6,381 bases of DNA from Acidobacteriaceae bacterium (GCA_030049955.1 JASIJX010000379.1:1-6381), one strand, 5' to 3'; shown: positions 1-6,337, counted from the stretch's first letter. The notes: generated by a model from the letters alone, not told the origin. A program made the numbers and translations.

Positions 1-227
1 CGGCTGAGGACCAGGGTCAGGCCGGCCATTTGAAGGTCGCCGCTCACCGGCCCGCGATCATTCTTCGCAATCGCATTCGGGTTCACATTGCCCTTGAGCG
101 TCACCAGGTTACTTTCGTCAATGTGCGACACGATGCGGACCGCAGGCGTGGCCGATTGTGCCAGTGCAATCGAACAAGACACGGCACCAGCCAAAGCCCA
201 CATGGAAAGCGAGCGCAAATTTTTCAT
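1..227 (-). CDS. Secreted protein with S53 (kumamolisin-like) propeptide start, partial
   Basis: The 5' part of a leftward gene that runs off the window edge; about 75 codons are visible. Translation begins MKNLRSLSMWALAGAVSCSI and continues to ALAQS, a typical Sec signal peptide: basic n-region (K2, R5), hydrophobic core at about residues 8-22, and an Ala-Leu-Ala cleavage site before Gln24. The mature start has the pattern RIVSHIDESNLVTLKGNVNP followed by a short linker and MAGLTLVLSR. This closely resembles the start of pro-kumamolisin activation domains (consensus like R-V-T-L-x-G-N-x-H-P, then L-x-L-x-R), common in large secreted acidobacterial S53 peptidases and Ig-repeat proteins. The catalytic domain would lie outside the window, so peptidase activity is not shown. 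ATG at 227 is preceded by AGGAA (minus strand of 232-236) with a 4-nt gap and a further AGGAAGG just upstream. An in-frame ATG at 203 is less likely because it would remove the basic n-region. Confidence 0.75.
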   Translation of the reverse strand, partial: MKNLRSLSMWALAGAVSCSIALAQSATPAVRIVSHIDESNLVTLKGNVNPNAIAKNDRGPVSGDLQMAGLTLVLS

Positions 228-424
228 GGAGTTCCTGAACCCTTCCTGAGAGGCGAACCCGCCAGGGGCGGTAAAGTTGCCATCCTTTAAAACGTTACGG
301 CCGGCTACGCGGCGAATTGCGCCTCCCGGCTGCCCAATTTATTGACCGCCGCTCCGGTTTCCGCCGCATACACGACCCGGAGTGGCACACATCTGTTGCC
401 CGTTTCTGAAAGGCGCGGACTCTA

Positions 425-452
425 TTGATCCGCACCGCCGACGCAATAAGAA
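425..452 (+). promoter_or_regulatory. Weak candidate promoter toward rhaI
   Basis: TTGATC (425-430; four of six) with a 16-base spacer and TAAGAA (447-452; three of six). If used, the rhaI transcript would begin near 459 and carry a leader of almost 400 bases containing the structured block at 510-598. The match is poor. I list it because no better sigma-70-like pair was seen between 600 and 849. Confidence 0.15.
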
Positions 453-457
453 CGAGA

Positions 458-487
458 AAAATAACAGGTCCGGATGAAGAATTTCAA
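458..487 (-). promoter_or_regulatory. Candidate sigma-70-type promoter toward the S53-type gene
   Basis: Read on the minus strand, TTGAAA (482-487; five of six to the -35 consensus) is followed by an 18-base spacer and TATTTT (458-463; four of six to the -10 consensus). It would give a leader of about 220 bases before the ATG at 227. It lies in the only A/T-rich patch of the region. Matches of this quality arise by chance, and acidobacterial promoters are poorly characterised. Confidence 0.25.
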
Positions 488-509
488 CCGGCTCGGGGAA
501 AAAAAGCAA

Positions 510-598
510 GGTCTACTCACGATGTTAGACGGAAACCCGCAAGGAAGGGTGACCGCCTCGGCGTCCTGCCGCCTCGGCCGTCCGTTCGGCCGTCTTTT
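510..598 (+). other. GC-rich structured element ending in a terminator-like hairpin
   Basis: Several short stems follow one another. GTCTA and TAGAC pair around a 10-base loop (near 512-531). ACCC and GGGT pair a few bases later. The 10-mer CCGCCTCGGC occurs twice (553-562 and 569-578, period 16). Finally CGGCCG (575-580), a 6-base loop and CGGCCG (587-592) form a hairpin followed by TCTTTT (593-598), like a rho-independent terminator on the plus strand. No plus-strand gene ends here, so if the terminator is real it would act on a leader transcript (attenuator or riboswitch-like) or on a small RNA. I compared it from memory with the c-di-GMP-I, cobalamin, ZTP and fluoride riboswitches and could not match it to any. 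On the minus strand, the GTCTA/TAGAC stem is followed by T7. Confidence 0.35.
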
Positions 599-645
599 CG
601 ACTGACCTGTGTGGACTGGCCTAGGTGGACCGCCTGTGAAGACGT

Positions 646-667
646 CCGGCCGACGCATCGCGGCCGG
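646..667. repeat. Perfect 7-bp inverted repeat (hairpin)
   Basis: CCGGCCG (646-652) and CGGCCGG (661-667) flank the 8-base loop ACGCATCG. There is no T-run after it on either strand, so it is not a standard terminator. It could be part of the rhaI leader structure or a protein-binding dyad. A GC-only stem of this length could also arise by chance here. Confidence 0.4.
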
Positions 668-714
668 TAATGGGCCTTTCGAAGTTTTGCTGGGTACGGG
701 CTTCAGCCTCTCAG

Positions 715-734
715 GGAATGCGCAGGAATGCGCA
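715..734 (+). repeat. Tandem 10-bp direct repeat upstream of rhaI
   Basis: GGAATGCGCA occurs twice with no gap (715-724 and 725-734), ending 115 bases before the rhaI start. A 10-bp period puts the two copies on the same face of the helix, which suits a regulator that binds direct repeats. No regulator gene is present in the window to pair with it. The repeat itself is certain; its role is inferred from position. Confidence 0.45.
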
Positions 735-833
735 CTCGAACGGGTCCGCGACCTTACAACCCAGCCAATAGACGCCGCACCCCCGATCCTTTATCCTTCT
801 TGCGCGCGCCCTTGCCCAGGCGCATCCCGGCGT

Positions 834-841
834 AGGGAGGA
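834..841 (+). promoter_or_regulatory. Strong ribosome binding site of rhaI
   Basis: AGGGAGGA lies 8 bases before the ATG at 850. This purine-rich Shine-Dalgarno sequence fixes the rhaI start and argues against later in-frame starts. Confidence 0.8.
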
Positions 842-849
842 CGTCGAAA

Positions 850-2052
850 ATGACCGCTGATCCGCTTCGCGGCGATTCCGTGCGCGCCCTTGCCTTTCAG
901 GTTCTTGATTCCTTTTCCATCGAGATCCCCTCCTGGGGCTTTGCCAATACCGGCACGCGCTTTGGCAAGTTTCTTCAGCCAGCCGCCGCAGTCACCATTG
1001 AAGAAAAGTTCGCCGACGCCGCCGAAGTAAACCGGCTCACCGGCGCCACGCCTACGCTTGCCCTGCACGTCCTCTGGGACCTGCCCAACGGCCTCGGCGA
1101 CGTGGAAGCCGTGCGCGTGCTCGAGCAGAATACCGGCGTCCGCGCCGGCTCGATCAATCCCAACCTCTTCCAGGATCAGGAGTACAAGTTCGGCTCTCTT
1201 TGTAACCCTGCCGCCGAGATCCGCCAGCGCGCCCTGGCCCACGTCATCGACTCGATCGAGATTGCCAAGGCCCTGGGCGGGCGCGACATCTCGCTCTGGC
1301 TCGCCGACGGCTCCAATTACCCCGGCACGCAGAGCATACGGCGCCGCATCGGCTGGCTTGAGGAGACGCTCCGCGCGGCCCACGAGCGGCTCGGGCCCCG
1401 CCAGCGGCTGCTCATCGAGTACAAGCCCTTCGAGCCGGCCTTTTACCACACCGACATCGCCGACTGGGGCATGGCCCTGCACTTGGCGCAGCAGGCCGGC
1501 CCGCAGGCTCGCGTGCTGGTCGATACCGGCCACCACTATGCGGGCCAAAACATCGAACAGATCGTCGCCTGGCTGCTGCACACCGGCCTTCTCGGCGGCT
1601 TCCATTTCAACGACCGCCGCTACGCCGACGACGACCTTACCCTCGGCTCCATCGACCCCTACCAGGTCTTCCGCATCTTCCATGAAATTCACTGGGCCTT
1701 GTCCGAAGGATCGCCCCAAGCCGTGGCCTACATGATCGACCAGAGCCATAATCTCAAGGGCAAGATGGAAGCCATGGTGCAGACGGTCGTCACCGCGCAG
1801 GAGCTGTATCTGAAGGCCGCGCTGGTGGACCGGGTGCAATTGGCCGCGCTGCAGCAAAGCTGCCACCTTGTAGCTGCGGAGGAGCTATTCCGCGGCGCCT
1901 TCTGGACGGATGTGAGGCCGCTCGTGCGCGAATGGCGCGAGGCCCGCGGCCTGCCCGCCGATCCGCTCAAAGCGCTGGTCGAAAGTGGCTACGTGGAGCG
2001 CATCACCCGAGAACGCGGCCACCGGCACACCACCGCCGGAAGCTACGCGTGA
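850..2052 (+). CDS. rhaI: L-rhamnose isomerase (Pseudomonas stutzeri type)
   Basis: Converts L-rhamnose to L-rhamnulose in the cytoplasm, the first step of phosphorylating rhamnose catabolism. The 400-residue product has the xylose-isomerase-like TIM-barrel pattern: GSINPNLFQDQEYKFGS (100-116), DGSNYPG (153-159), LLIEYKPFEPAF (187-198), LVDTGHH (223-229), GGFHFNDRRYADDD (249-262), GSIDPY (266-271) and MIDQSHN (295-301). All metal-binding residues known from the P. stutzeri enzyme have counterparts: E190, D225, H252 and D297 for the structural site, and H228, D260 and D262 for the catalytic site. Spacing between them matches the family from E190 to D262. It is slightly shorter than the P. stutzeri enzyme (about 430). 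Members of this family can be promiscuous toward aldoses such as allose, so substrate range is inferred; the rhaEW neighbour supports rhamnose. ATG 850 is supported by a strong Shine-Dalgarno. It is separated from rhaEW by 151 bases and is probably co-transcribed with it. Confidence 0.93.
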   Translation: MTADPLRGDSVRALAFQVLDSFSIEIPSWGFANTGTRFGKFLQPAAAVTIEEKFADAAEVNRLTGATPTLALHVLWDLPNGLGDVEAVRVLEQNTGVRAGSINPNLFQDQEYKFGSLCNPAAEIRQRALAHVIDSIEIAKALGGRDISLWLADGSNYPGTQSIRRRIGWLEETLRAAHERLGPRQRLLIEYKPFEPAFYHTDIADWGMALHLAQQAGPQARVLVDTGHHYAGQNIEQIVAWLLHTGLLGGFHFNDRRYADDDLTLGSIDPYQVFRIFHEIHWALSEGSPQAVAYMIDQSHNLKGKMEAMVQTVVTAQELYLKAALVDRVQLAALQQSCHLVAAEELFRGAFWTDVRPLVREWREARGLPADPLKALVESGYVERITRERGHRHTTAGSYA

Positions 2053-2105
2053 GCGGCGCAAGGCCTTTTGACGCCGGCGGCGAGCTTATTGCCGGCTGGG
2101 CGGCC

Positions 2106-2144
2106 TTGAAGGGCACGGGTTTTAGCCCGTACATGAGGCGTTGC
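2106..2144 (+). repeat. REP-like hairpin element between rhaI and rhaEW
   Basis: ACGGG (2115-2119), loop TTTTAG and CCCGT (2126-2130) form a short hairpin within TTGAAGGGCACGGG and the bases after it, continuing through ACATGAGGCGTTGCG. Short sequences of the form GGGCACGGG-TTTTA-GCCCGT recur in acidobacterial intergenic regions in my recollection and resemble REP elements. Only one copy is in this window, so repetitiveness cannot be shown here. It is not a terminator, as no T-run follows. It may affect mRNA stability between the two genes. Confidence 0.4.
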
Positions 2145-2167
2145 GCAGCCGCGGGCGAATGTATCAT
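2141..2167 (+). promoter_or_regulatory. Weak candidate promoter before rhaEW
   Basis: TATCAT (2162-2167) matches the -10 consensus at five of six positions. TTGCGC (2141-2146) is a poor -35 at a short 15-base spacing. It would start transcription about 30 bases before the rhaEW ATG and give an independent or boosted rhaEW transcript. The main expectation remains read-through from rhaI. Confidence 0.2.
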
Positions 2168-2203
2168 GAGGAGTGAGTTTTTCCCGCGCCGAAGGCAAAA
2201 CCT

Positions 2204-4468
2204 ATGACTACGATGGCCACACCCGCTTCTCCCGCTCTCAAATTTCTCGAGGATCGTTGGGACTCCCAAGTCGCAGCCGGGCTCGACGAGCCGGAGCTGC
2301 TACGCTATCGCTCGAACCTGCTGGGGTCTGATCTTCGCCTCACCAACTTTGCCGGCGGCAATACCAGCTCAAAGGTCATGGACACGGACCCGCTGACCGG
2401 CGAGCCGGTCGAAGTGCTGTGGGTAAAAGGCTCGGGCGGCGACCTGGGCAGCATAACGCGGGCAGGGTTTGCCACGCTCTATCAGCAAAAGCTGCTGGCC
2501 CTCGAGCGGCGCTACAGGGGTCAGGAGTTCGAAGACGAAATGGTGGCGCTTTACGCGCTCTGCGCCTTCGGCGGCAACACCGTCGCCGCCTCCATCGATA
2601 CCCCGCTGCACGGCTATCTTCCCTTCCCGCACGTCGATCACCTGCATCCGGACTGGGCCATAGCGCTGGCCGCCTCGGCAAACGGCAAAGCCAAAATGGA
2701 AGAGTTCAACCGCGAGTTCGGCCACTCGCTCGTCTGGGTTCCCTGGCAGCGCCCCGGCTTCGAGCTGGGCCTGATGATGCGCCGCGCGGTCGATCAGAAC
2801 CCCGGCTGCGATGGCATCATCCTCGGCGGCCACGGCCTGTTCACGTGGGGCCAGACGCAGCGCGAGTGCTACCTGAACACGATCACTGTCATCGACCACC
2901 TCGGCCAGTTCATCGACCGCCACGCGCAGGCTAAAGGCAGGGCGCGTTTCGGCGGCGAAGTGGTTCCGGCGCGGCCAGACCGGCGCGAGCTGGCGATCAG
3001 GATCGCACCCTTTCTGCGCGGACGCGTTAGCTCGCAGCGGCGCTTCATCGCCAGCTTCAGCGATGCCCCCGACGTGCTCCAGTTCGTCGACTCGCTGCAT
3101 GCGCGCGAGCTGGCATTCCTGGGCACAAGCTGCCCGGACCATTTCATCCGCACCAAGATTCGCCCGTTGTTTGTGCCCTGGGCGGCCGAAGAAGGCCTCC
3201 ACGCGCTGCGCCAGCAGATCGAGCTCTCGCTCACCGAGTATCGCAAGCAGTACCGCACCTACTATCGCACCTTCGCCACGCCCGACTCGCCTGCCATTCG
3301 CGACGCCAACCCTTCGGTCGTGTTGATTCCCGGCATGGGCATGTTCAGCTTCGGCAAGAACAAGACCGAGGCCCGCATCATCGGCGAGTTCTACACTAAC
3401 GCCATCCACGTCATGGAAGGCGCCTCGCTGCTGAGCGAGGGCGAATTCAAGGGAACCGTGCCTCGCCCCACGGACAAGGAGCCGTCCGTGGGGACCCCGG
3501 TGCCGCAATGCCGGCCCGGACTCGACCCCAGCAGCTTCAAAGTCTTCACCAATTACGTGGCGCTGCCGGCCAGCGAGGCCTTCCGCATTGAATACTGGGC
3601 CCTCGAAGAAGCCAAAATCCGCCGCCAGCCTCCGGAAAAAGAGCTCAGCCGGCGCGTAGCCATCATCTTCGGCGGCGCCAGCGGCATCGGCCGCGAAGTA
3701 GCACGGCTGGCCGCGGCGCGCGGCGCGCACGTGGTGGTTGCCGACCGCGATGCCGAGGGTTCGGCCCGTGTAGCGGCGGAGCTGGCCACACTCGGCTCGG
3801 CCGAGTTCAACGCCAGCGTAGGCGTCGATATCCGCAACCGCGAATCGATCGGAAAAGCACTCGACGTAGCCATTGCTGCCTTCGGCGGCATCGACATCCT
3901 GGTCAACACGGCCGCCATCTACCCGTCGAGACCAGAAGGAGATCTGCCTGACTCCGTCTGGGCCACCACGCTCGACCTGAACGTGACGGCGAATTTCTTC
4001 CTGGCCACCGAAGTCGCAAAGACCTTCCGCGACCAGGGGCTGCACGGCAACATCGTCTTCACCAGCTCGGCCAACGCCGTGGTGCCCAAGAGCGGAAGCG
4101 AAGCCTACGACGTGAGCAAGGCCGCGCTCTCGCACCTCATCCGCGAGCTGGCAATGGGGCTCGGGCCCAATATCCGCGTCAACGGCATCAGCCCGGCCAC
4201 CGTAGTCAAGGGCTCGGCCATGTTCCCGCGCGAGCGCGTGCGCATGTCGCTCTTGAAGTACGACATTCCCTTCCAGGACTCGTTCAGCGACGAAGAGCTG
4301 CGTAGCCGTCTTGCGGCCTTCTATGCCGAGCGCACGATCACGGGCAAGGAGATCATGCCGGCCGATTGCGCCGAGGCGATTCTGTTCCTCGCCAGCCCCC
4401 GCGCCCGCTGCACCACCGGCCACGTGGTCCCGGTCGACGGCGGCCTCTCCGACGCCTTCCTGCGGTAA
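2204..4468 (+). CDS. rhaEW: Bifunctional rhamnulose-1-phosphate aldolase / L-lactaldehyde dehydrogenase
   Basis: A cytoplasmic two-domain enzyme. The N-terminal class II aldolase domain (about 20-400) splits L-rhamnulose-1-phosphate into DHAP and L-lactaldehyde; the C-terminal short-chain dehydrogenase (about 482-754) oxidises lactaldehyde to L-lactate with NAD. Aldolase marks: TNFAGGNTSSKV (47-58), WVKGSGGDLGS (73-83), the zinc-ligand cluster HVDHLH (143-148) and H210 in LGGHGLFTWG. SDR marks: the nucleotide loop FGGASGIG (489-496), VNTAA (567-571, NNAG variant), TSS (620-622), catalytic Y635 and K639 in YDVSK, and the C-terminal PVDGG (743-747). Residues 457-482, SEAFRIEYWALEEAKI onward, are typical of the family linker. 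At 754 residues it is longer than the usual roughly 690-700. The excess lies at about 412-450, including a proline-rich stretch encoded over a perfect inverted repeat. GAAGG (2191-2195) 8 bases upstream supports ATG 2204; Met4 is an alternative. No kinase gene follows. Confidence 0.93.
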   Translation: MTTMATPASPALKFLEDRWDSQVAAGLDEPELLRYRSNLLGSDLRLTNFAGGNTSSKVMDTDPLTGEPVEVLWVKGSGGDLGSITRAGFATLYQQKLLALERRYRGQEFEDEMVALYALCAFGGNTVAASIDTPLHGYLPFPHVDHLHPDWAIALAASANGKAKMEEFNREFGHSLVWVPWQRPGFELGLMMRRAVDQNPGCDGIILGGHGLFTWGQTQRECYLNTITVIDHLGQFIDRHAQAKGRARFGGEVVPARPDRRELAIRIAPFLRGRVSSQRRFIASFSDAPDVLQFVDSLHARELAFLGTSCPDHFIRTKIRPLFVPWAAEEGLHALRQQIELSLTEYRKQYRTYYRTFATPDSPAIRDANPSVVLIPGMGMFSFGKNKTEARIIGEFYTNAIHVMEGASLLSEGEFKGTVPRPTDKEPSVGTPVPQCRPGLDPSSFKVFTNYVALPASEAFRIEYWALEEAKIRRQPPEKELSRRVAIIFGGASGIGREVARLAAARGAHVVVADRDAEGSARVAAELATLGSAEFNASVGVDIRNRESIGKALDVAIAAFGGIDILVNTAAIYPSRPEGDLPDSVWATTLDLNVTANFFLATEVAKTFRDQGLHGNIVFTSSANAVVPKSGSEAYDVSKAALSHLIRELAMGLGPNIRVNGISPATVVKGSAMFPRERVRMSLLKYDIPFQDSFSDEELRSRLAAFYAERTITGKEIMPADCAEAILFLASPRARCTTGHVVPVDGGLSDAFLR
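3466..3493 (+). repeat. Intragenic 10-bp perfect inverted repeat in the rhaEW linker
   Basis: CCCCACGGAC (3466-3475), an 8-base loop AAGGAGCC, and GTCCGTGGGG (3484-3493) form a perfect palindromic hairpin in frame within rhaEW. It encodes residues 421-430 (R-P-T-D-K-E-P-S-V-G) of the apparent extra linker segment. Proline, glycine and charged residues suggest a flexible surface loop. The sequence resembles an intergenic palindromic repeat more than ordinary coding DNA. An mRNA hairpin here might also slow ribosomes between the two domains. Confidence 0.6.
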
Positions 4469-4474
4469 ACCATG

Positions 4475-4488
4475 GGGCCTTCAGGCCC
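4475..4488. terminator. Hairpin in the convergent gap after rhaEW
   Basis: GGGCC (4475-4479), loop TTCA and GGCCC (4484-4488) form a compact hairpin 7 bases after the rhaEW stop. It lies in the 49-base gap between the convergent rhaEW and GAF-EAL genes. It could serve both strands, but neither strand has a real T-run after it, so intrinsic termination is doubtful. Rho-dependent ending or mRNA 3'-end protection are alternatives. Confidence 0.35.
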
Positions 4489-4517
4489 GGAGAAGCCTCG
4501 CAGCGCCGGAGGACCAA

Positions 4518-5915
4518 TCAATTGGCCAGCGCAGCCCGTGGTTCGGGCAGTATCCGCCCGGGAAGCCGCAGCAGCCTGCCGATTTCTTCCGCCGGCATCG
4601 GCTTGGCGAACAGATAGCCCTGTCCGTAGCGGCATCCGAGCTGTTGCAGCAACTCGTACTGAGCAAGGTTTTCGATCCCCTCGGCAACGACGTTCATGCC
4701 CAGCACGCGCGCCAGCTCGATGATCGTCCGCACAATCTGCAATGCCTGATCGCCCTCGGTCATGCGCGAAACAAACGACCGGTCGATCTTGAGAACGTCG
4801 AAGGGGAACTGGTGCAGATGATTGAGCGAGCTGTAACCGGTGCCGAAATCGTCCATCAGCAGCGAAACGCCCAGCCGCCGCAGGTTGCCGAGCACTTCCA
4901 TCGCGGTCGGCGCGTCAGGAATGAGGCTGGACTCCGTCATCTCCAGGCCGAGCTGGCGGCTGGAGATGCCAAACCGGCTCAGAAGTTCCTGAACGCGATC
5001 GGCCAGCCCTTCGCGGGCAAACTGCCGCGCGGAAAGATTGACACAAACGCGCAGCGAGTGGTGGCAAAGGTCTTCGTCGCACCACCGCTGGATCTGGCTG
5101 CAGGCTTCGGCCAGGCCCCAGTCGCCGATCGGCAGAATCATGCCGCATTCCTCGGCATAAGGGATGAACTCCATCGGTGAAACCAGGCCCCGGTCAGGAT
5201 GACGCCAGCGGATAAGCGCCTCGAGGCCGATGATCCTGCGCGTGGAGAGTTCGATCTCCGGCTGGTAGTAGAGCACAAACTGGCGCTGGTCGAGAGCGCG
5301 GCGCAGATCGGGGCGTCGCGGCCATTGCCGAGCTGCATTTCTTGGCAGCATGCCCTGCTCGCGTGCGCTGTGATTCTGCAGGATGCGGCGCAGGCGTCGC
5401 AGTTCAAGTTGGCCTGCGACCATCTCTGCCAGGCTTTCGAGCATGCGGAGCTGATCGACGGTCATCGGGCAGCGCGGCTGCTTGCCGAAAATAGTGAGGC
5501 ACCCCGAGATATTGCCGCTCGTGCTGCGGATCGGCGCGCTGGCGAAGGATGCGACCGGTACGCCTTGCGGCAGGACGGTCTTGCCGAAGAAACGTTCATC
5601 GGCCGCGATGTCGGGCACGATGACCGGTCCATCTTCGCTCAGCACCAGATCGAAGATCGAATGATCCGAGCGCGGCAGCTCGCGCACCGGCTCGCCCCAG
5701 TGCGATTTCACCCACACGCGGCCTTCGTCGGCAAAGCCCAGAAGGACGATATCGGCGTGAAAGTAATCGGCTGCCAGGCGCGTGATGGCATCGAAGCTCG
5801 GGTCCTGCGACGCATCGAGGATCTCCGCGCAACGGGGCTGTTCCAGCCGGGACTGCTGCTGGCGCGAGAAGCTGTTCTGCTGTACAGCGGTTTCTGCCAT
5901 CCCTGTGTGCGTCAT
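4518..5915 (-). CDS. GAF-EAL cyclic-di-GMP phosphodiesterase
   Basis: Predicted to hydrolyse c-di-GMP to pGpG in response to a ligand or signal sensed by an N-terminal GAF domain. The GAF domain spans about 27-172, beginning [20 protein letters not shown], with the familiar [18 protein letters not shown] (57-74) and [10 protein letters not shown] (100-109). A short linker (173-200) leads to an EAL domain at about 202-450. The catalytic set looks complete: E232 in [11 protein letters not shown]293 in NLSARQF, E325 in EMTES, D355-D356 in [11 protein letters not shown]376 in LKIDRSF, E412 in AEGIE and Q432 in GQGYLFAKP. There is no GGDEF domain, signal peptide or membrane segment, so it should be soluble. 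465 residues fits a GAF-EAL pair. ATG 5915 has only a weak, distant AAGG; Met6 (5900) is an alternative but has AGGG directly against it. It converges with rhaEW, and nothing links it to rhamnose use. Confidence 0.9.
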   Translation of the reverse strand: MTHTGMAETAVQQNSFSRQQQSRLEQPRCAEILDASQDPSFDAITRLAADYFHADIVLLGFADEGRVWVKSHWGEPVRELPRSDHSIFDLVLSEDGPVIVPDIAADERFFGKTVLPQGVPVASFASAPIRSTSGNISGCLTIFGKQPRCPMTVDQLRMLESLAEMVAGQLELRRLRRILQNHSAREQGMLPRNAARQWPRRPDLRRALDQRQFVLYYQPEIELSTRRIIGLEALIRWRHPDRGLVSPMEFIPYAEECGMILPIGDWGLAEACSQIQRWCDEDLCHHSLRVCVNLSARQFAREGLADRVQELLSRFGISSRQLGLEMTESSLIPDAPTAMEVLGNLRRLGVSLLMDDFGTGYSSLNHLHQFPFDVLKIDRSFVSRMTEGDQALQIVRTIIELARVLGMNVVAEGIENLAQYELLQQLGCRYGQGYLFAKPMPAEEIGRLLRLPGRILPEPRAALAN

Positions 5916-6162
5916 GGTCGCTTAAGCCTTGTAGTTACTCGCCACACCCGGAGGGAATGGTTTTTGCGGCGATTCGATGCAATCAAAATTGAGCGGGATG
6001 TCCGTGATTTCAGATAAGTGTCTTCCTTGAGTCCCCGCAGCAAAGCCAAAGAAGCCTGGCCAAGGCCTCCACAATCTGCTTATCGGAGCGCATCGCGCGG
6101 GCATGAGATTGCGCGAGACCGTTGACCGCAGGGTTAAACTCAAAATCTCCAGTAAATTATTG

Positions 6163-6168
6163 ATTATA
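6163..6168 (-). promoter_or_regulatory. Candidate -10 element for the GAF-EAL gene
   Basis: A perfect TATAAT on the minus strand lies within the AT-rich island, 247 bases upstream of the GAF-EAL start. No convincing -35 is seen at 15-18 bases (AATGGA at 17). The AT-richness alone makes a chance match likely. Confidence 0.2.
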
Positions 6169-6237
6169 AATACCTTATACATTGCTCCATTTTGGCACCT
6201 AGGCGTTGGCAAGGGAGAGATTCGGTCTCGCCACATT

Positions 6238-6274
6238 CAGGAATTCTGGTTTCAATCGGATCAAACAGGAATTC
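6238..6274 (+). repeat. Pair of 9-bp direct repeats
   Basis: CAGGAATTC occurs at 6238-6246 and 6266-6274, a spacing of 28 bases. The core GGAATTC contains a 6-bp palindrome, so each copy is itself partly symmetric. They could be regulator half-sites, but a chance pair is possible in a region this size. Confidence 0.3.
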
Positions 6275-6318
6275 AGCGCTGGAGCACTGGCCGATTCCGC
6301 TCACGGCACTGCGCTCGA

Positions 6319-6337
6319 TGCTCAAGCGGCTTGAGCA
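6319..6337. repeat. 19-bp perfect palindrome with a nearby half-site
   Basis: TGCTCAAGC, central G, GCTTGAGCA: nine-base arms with perfect dyad symmetry. The arms can be extended by CGA/TCG with one bulged base (6316-6341). CTCAAGC appears again at 6346-6352, 25 bases after the first arm. The form suits an operator for a dimeric regulator (LuxR- or TetR-sized dyad) or the stem of a terminator or REP element. No T-run follows on the plus strand, which favours a binding site or REP. Its target gene may lie beyond the right edge. Confidence 0.5.

Larger units (their letters stand above)
228..849. other. Divergent intergenic region, no gene
   Basis: This 622-base stretch separates the leftward S53-type gene from the rightward rhaI. 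Frames that are open here give arginine- and proline-rich translations without recognisable motifs and lack good ribosome binding sites, so I call no gene. It has an A/T-richer patch at about 441-510, between GC-rich flanks, where promoters for either direction could lie. It also holds hairpins at 510-598 and 646-667 and a tandem 10-bp repeat at 715-734. The region is long for a simple divergent promoter, which suggests extended leaders or regulatory sites. Confidence 0.7.

Noticed and set aside
500..565. Resemblance to a c-di-GMP-I riboswitch (GCAAG, GAAA and CCGCAAGG strings)
   Set aside because: The order and the core GACGCAAAGCC-type strand do not match the consensus, so I left the element unassigned.
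425..670. Overlapping short frames on both strands in the left intergenic region
   Set aside because: Arg/Pro-rich translations over the hairpin block, without ribosome binding sites or motifs.
754..1866. A 370-codon open frame on the minus strand opposite rhaI
   Set aside because: It is the complement-frame shadow of rhaI, with no domain motifs, while rhaI has every active-site residue.
2166..2207. A 13-codon mini-frame (MRSEFFPRRRQNL) overlapping the rhaEW start by ATGA, suggesting translational coupling
   Set aside because: The ATG has no upstream Shine-Dalgarno, while rhaEW has its own. The overlap is likely coincidental.
2369..4423. A 684-codon open frame on the minus strand opposite rhaEW
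   Set aside because: It is antisense to a clear enzyme gene. Its translation is Ala/Gly/Val/Arg/His-rich without motifs and follows from GC-biased codon use in rhaEW.
4311..5180. A 289-codon plus-strand frame across the end of rhaEW and into the EAL gene
   Set aside because: It spans two real convergent genes in the wrong frames and shows no recognisable protein.
5199..6017. A 272-codon plus-strand frame opposite the GAF-EAL gene
   Set aside because: It is antisense to a well-supported gene; no motifs and no supporting ribosome binding site.
6193..6210. TGGCAC followed by TTGGC, like a sigma-54 promoter
   Set aside because: The spacing between the GG and GC elements is three bases too long for the strict sigma-54 -24/-12 geometry.
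5922..6236. A 104-codon minus-strand frame upstream of the GAF-EAL gene
   Set aside because: No recognisable domain and no convincing ribosome binding site. It occupies the AT-rich promoter-like island.
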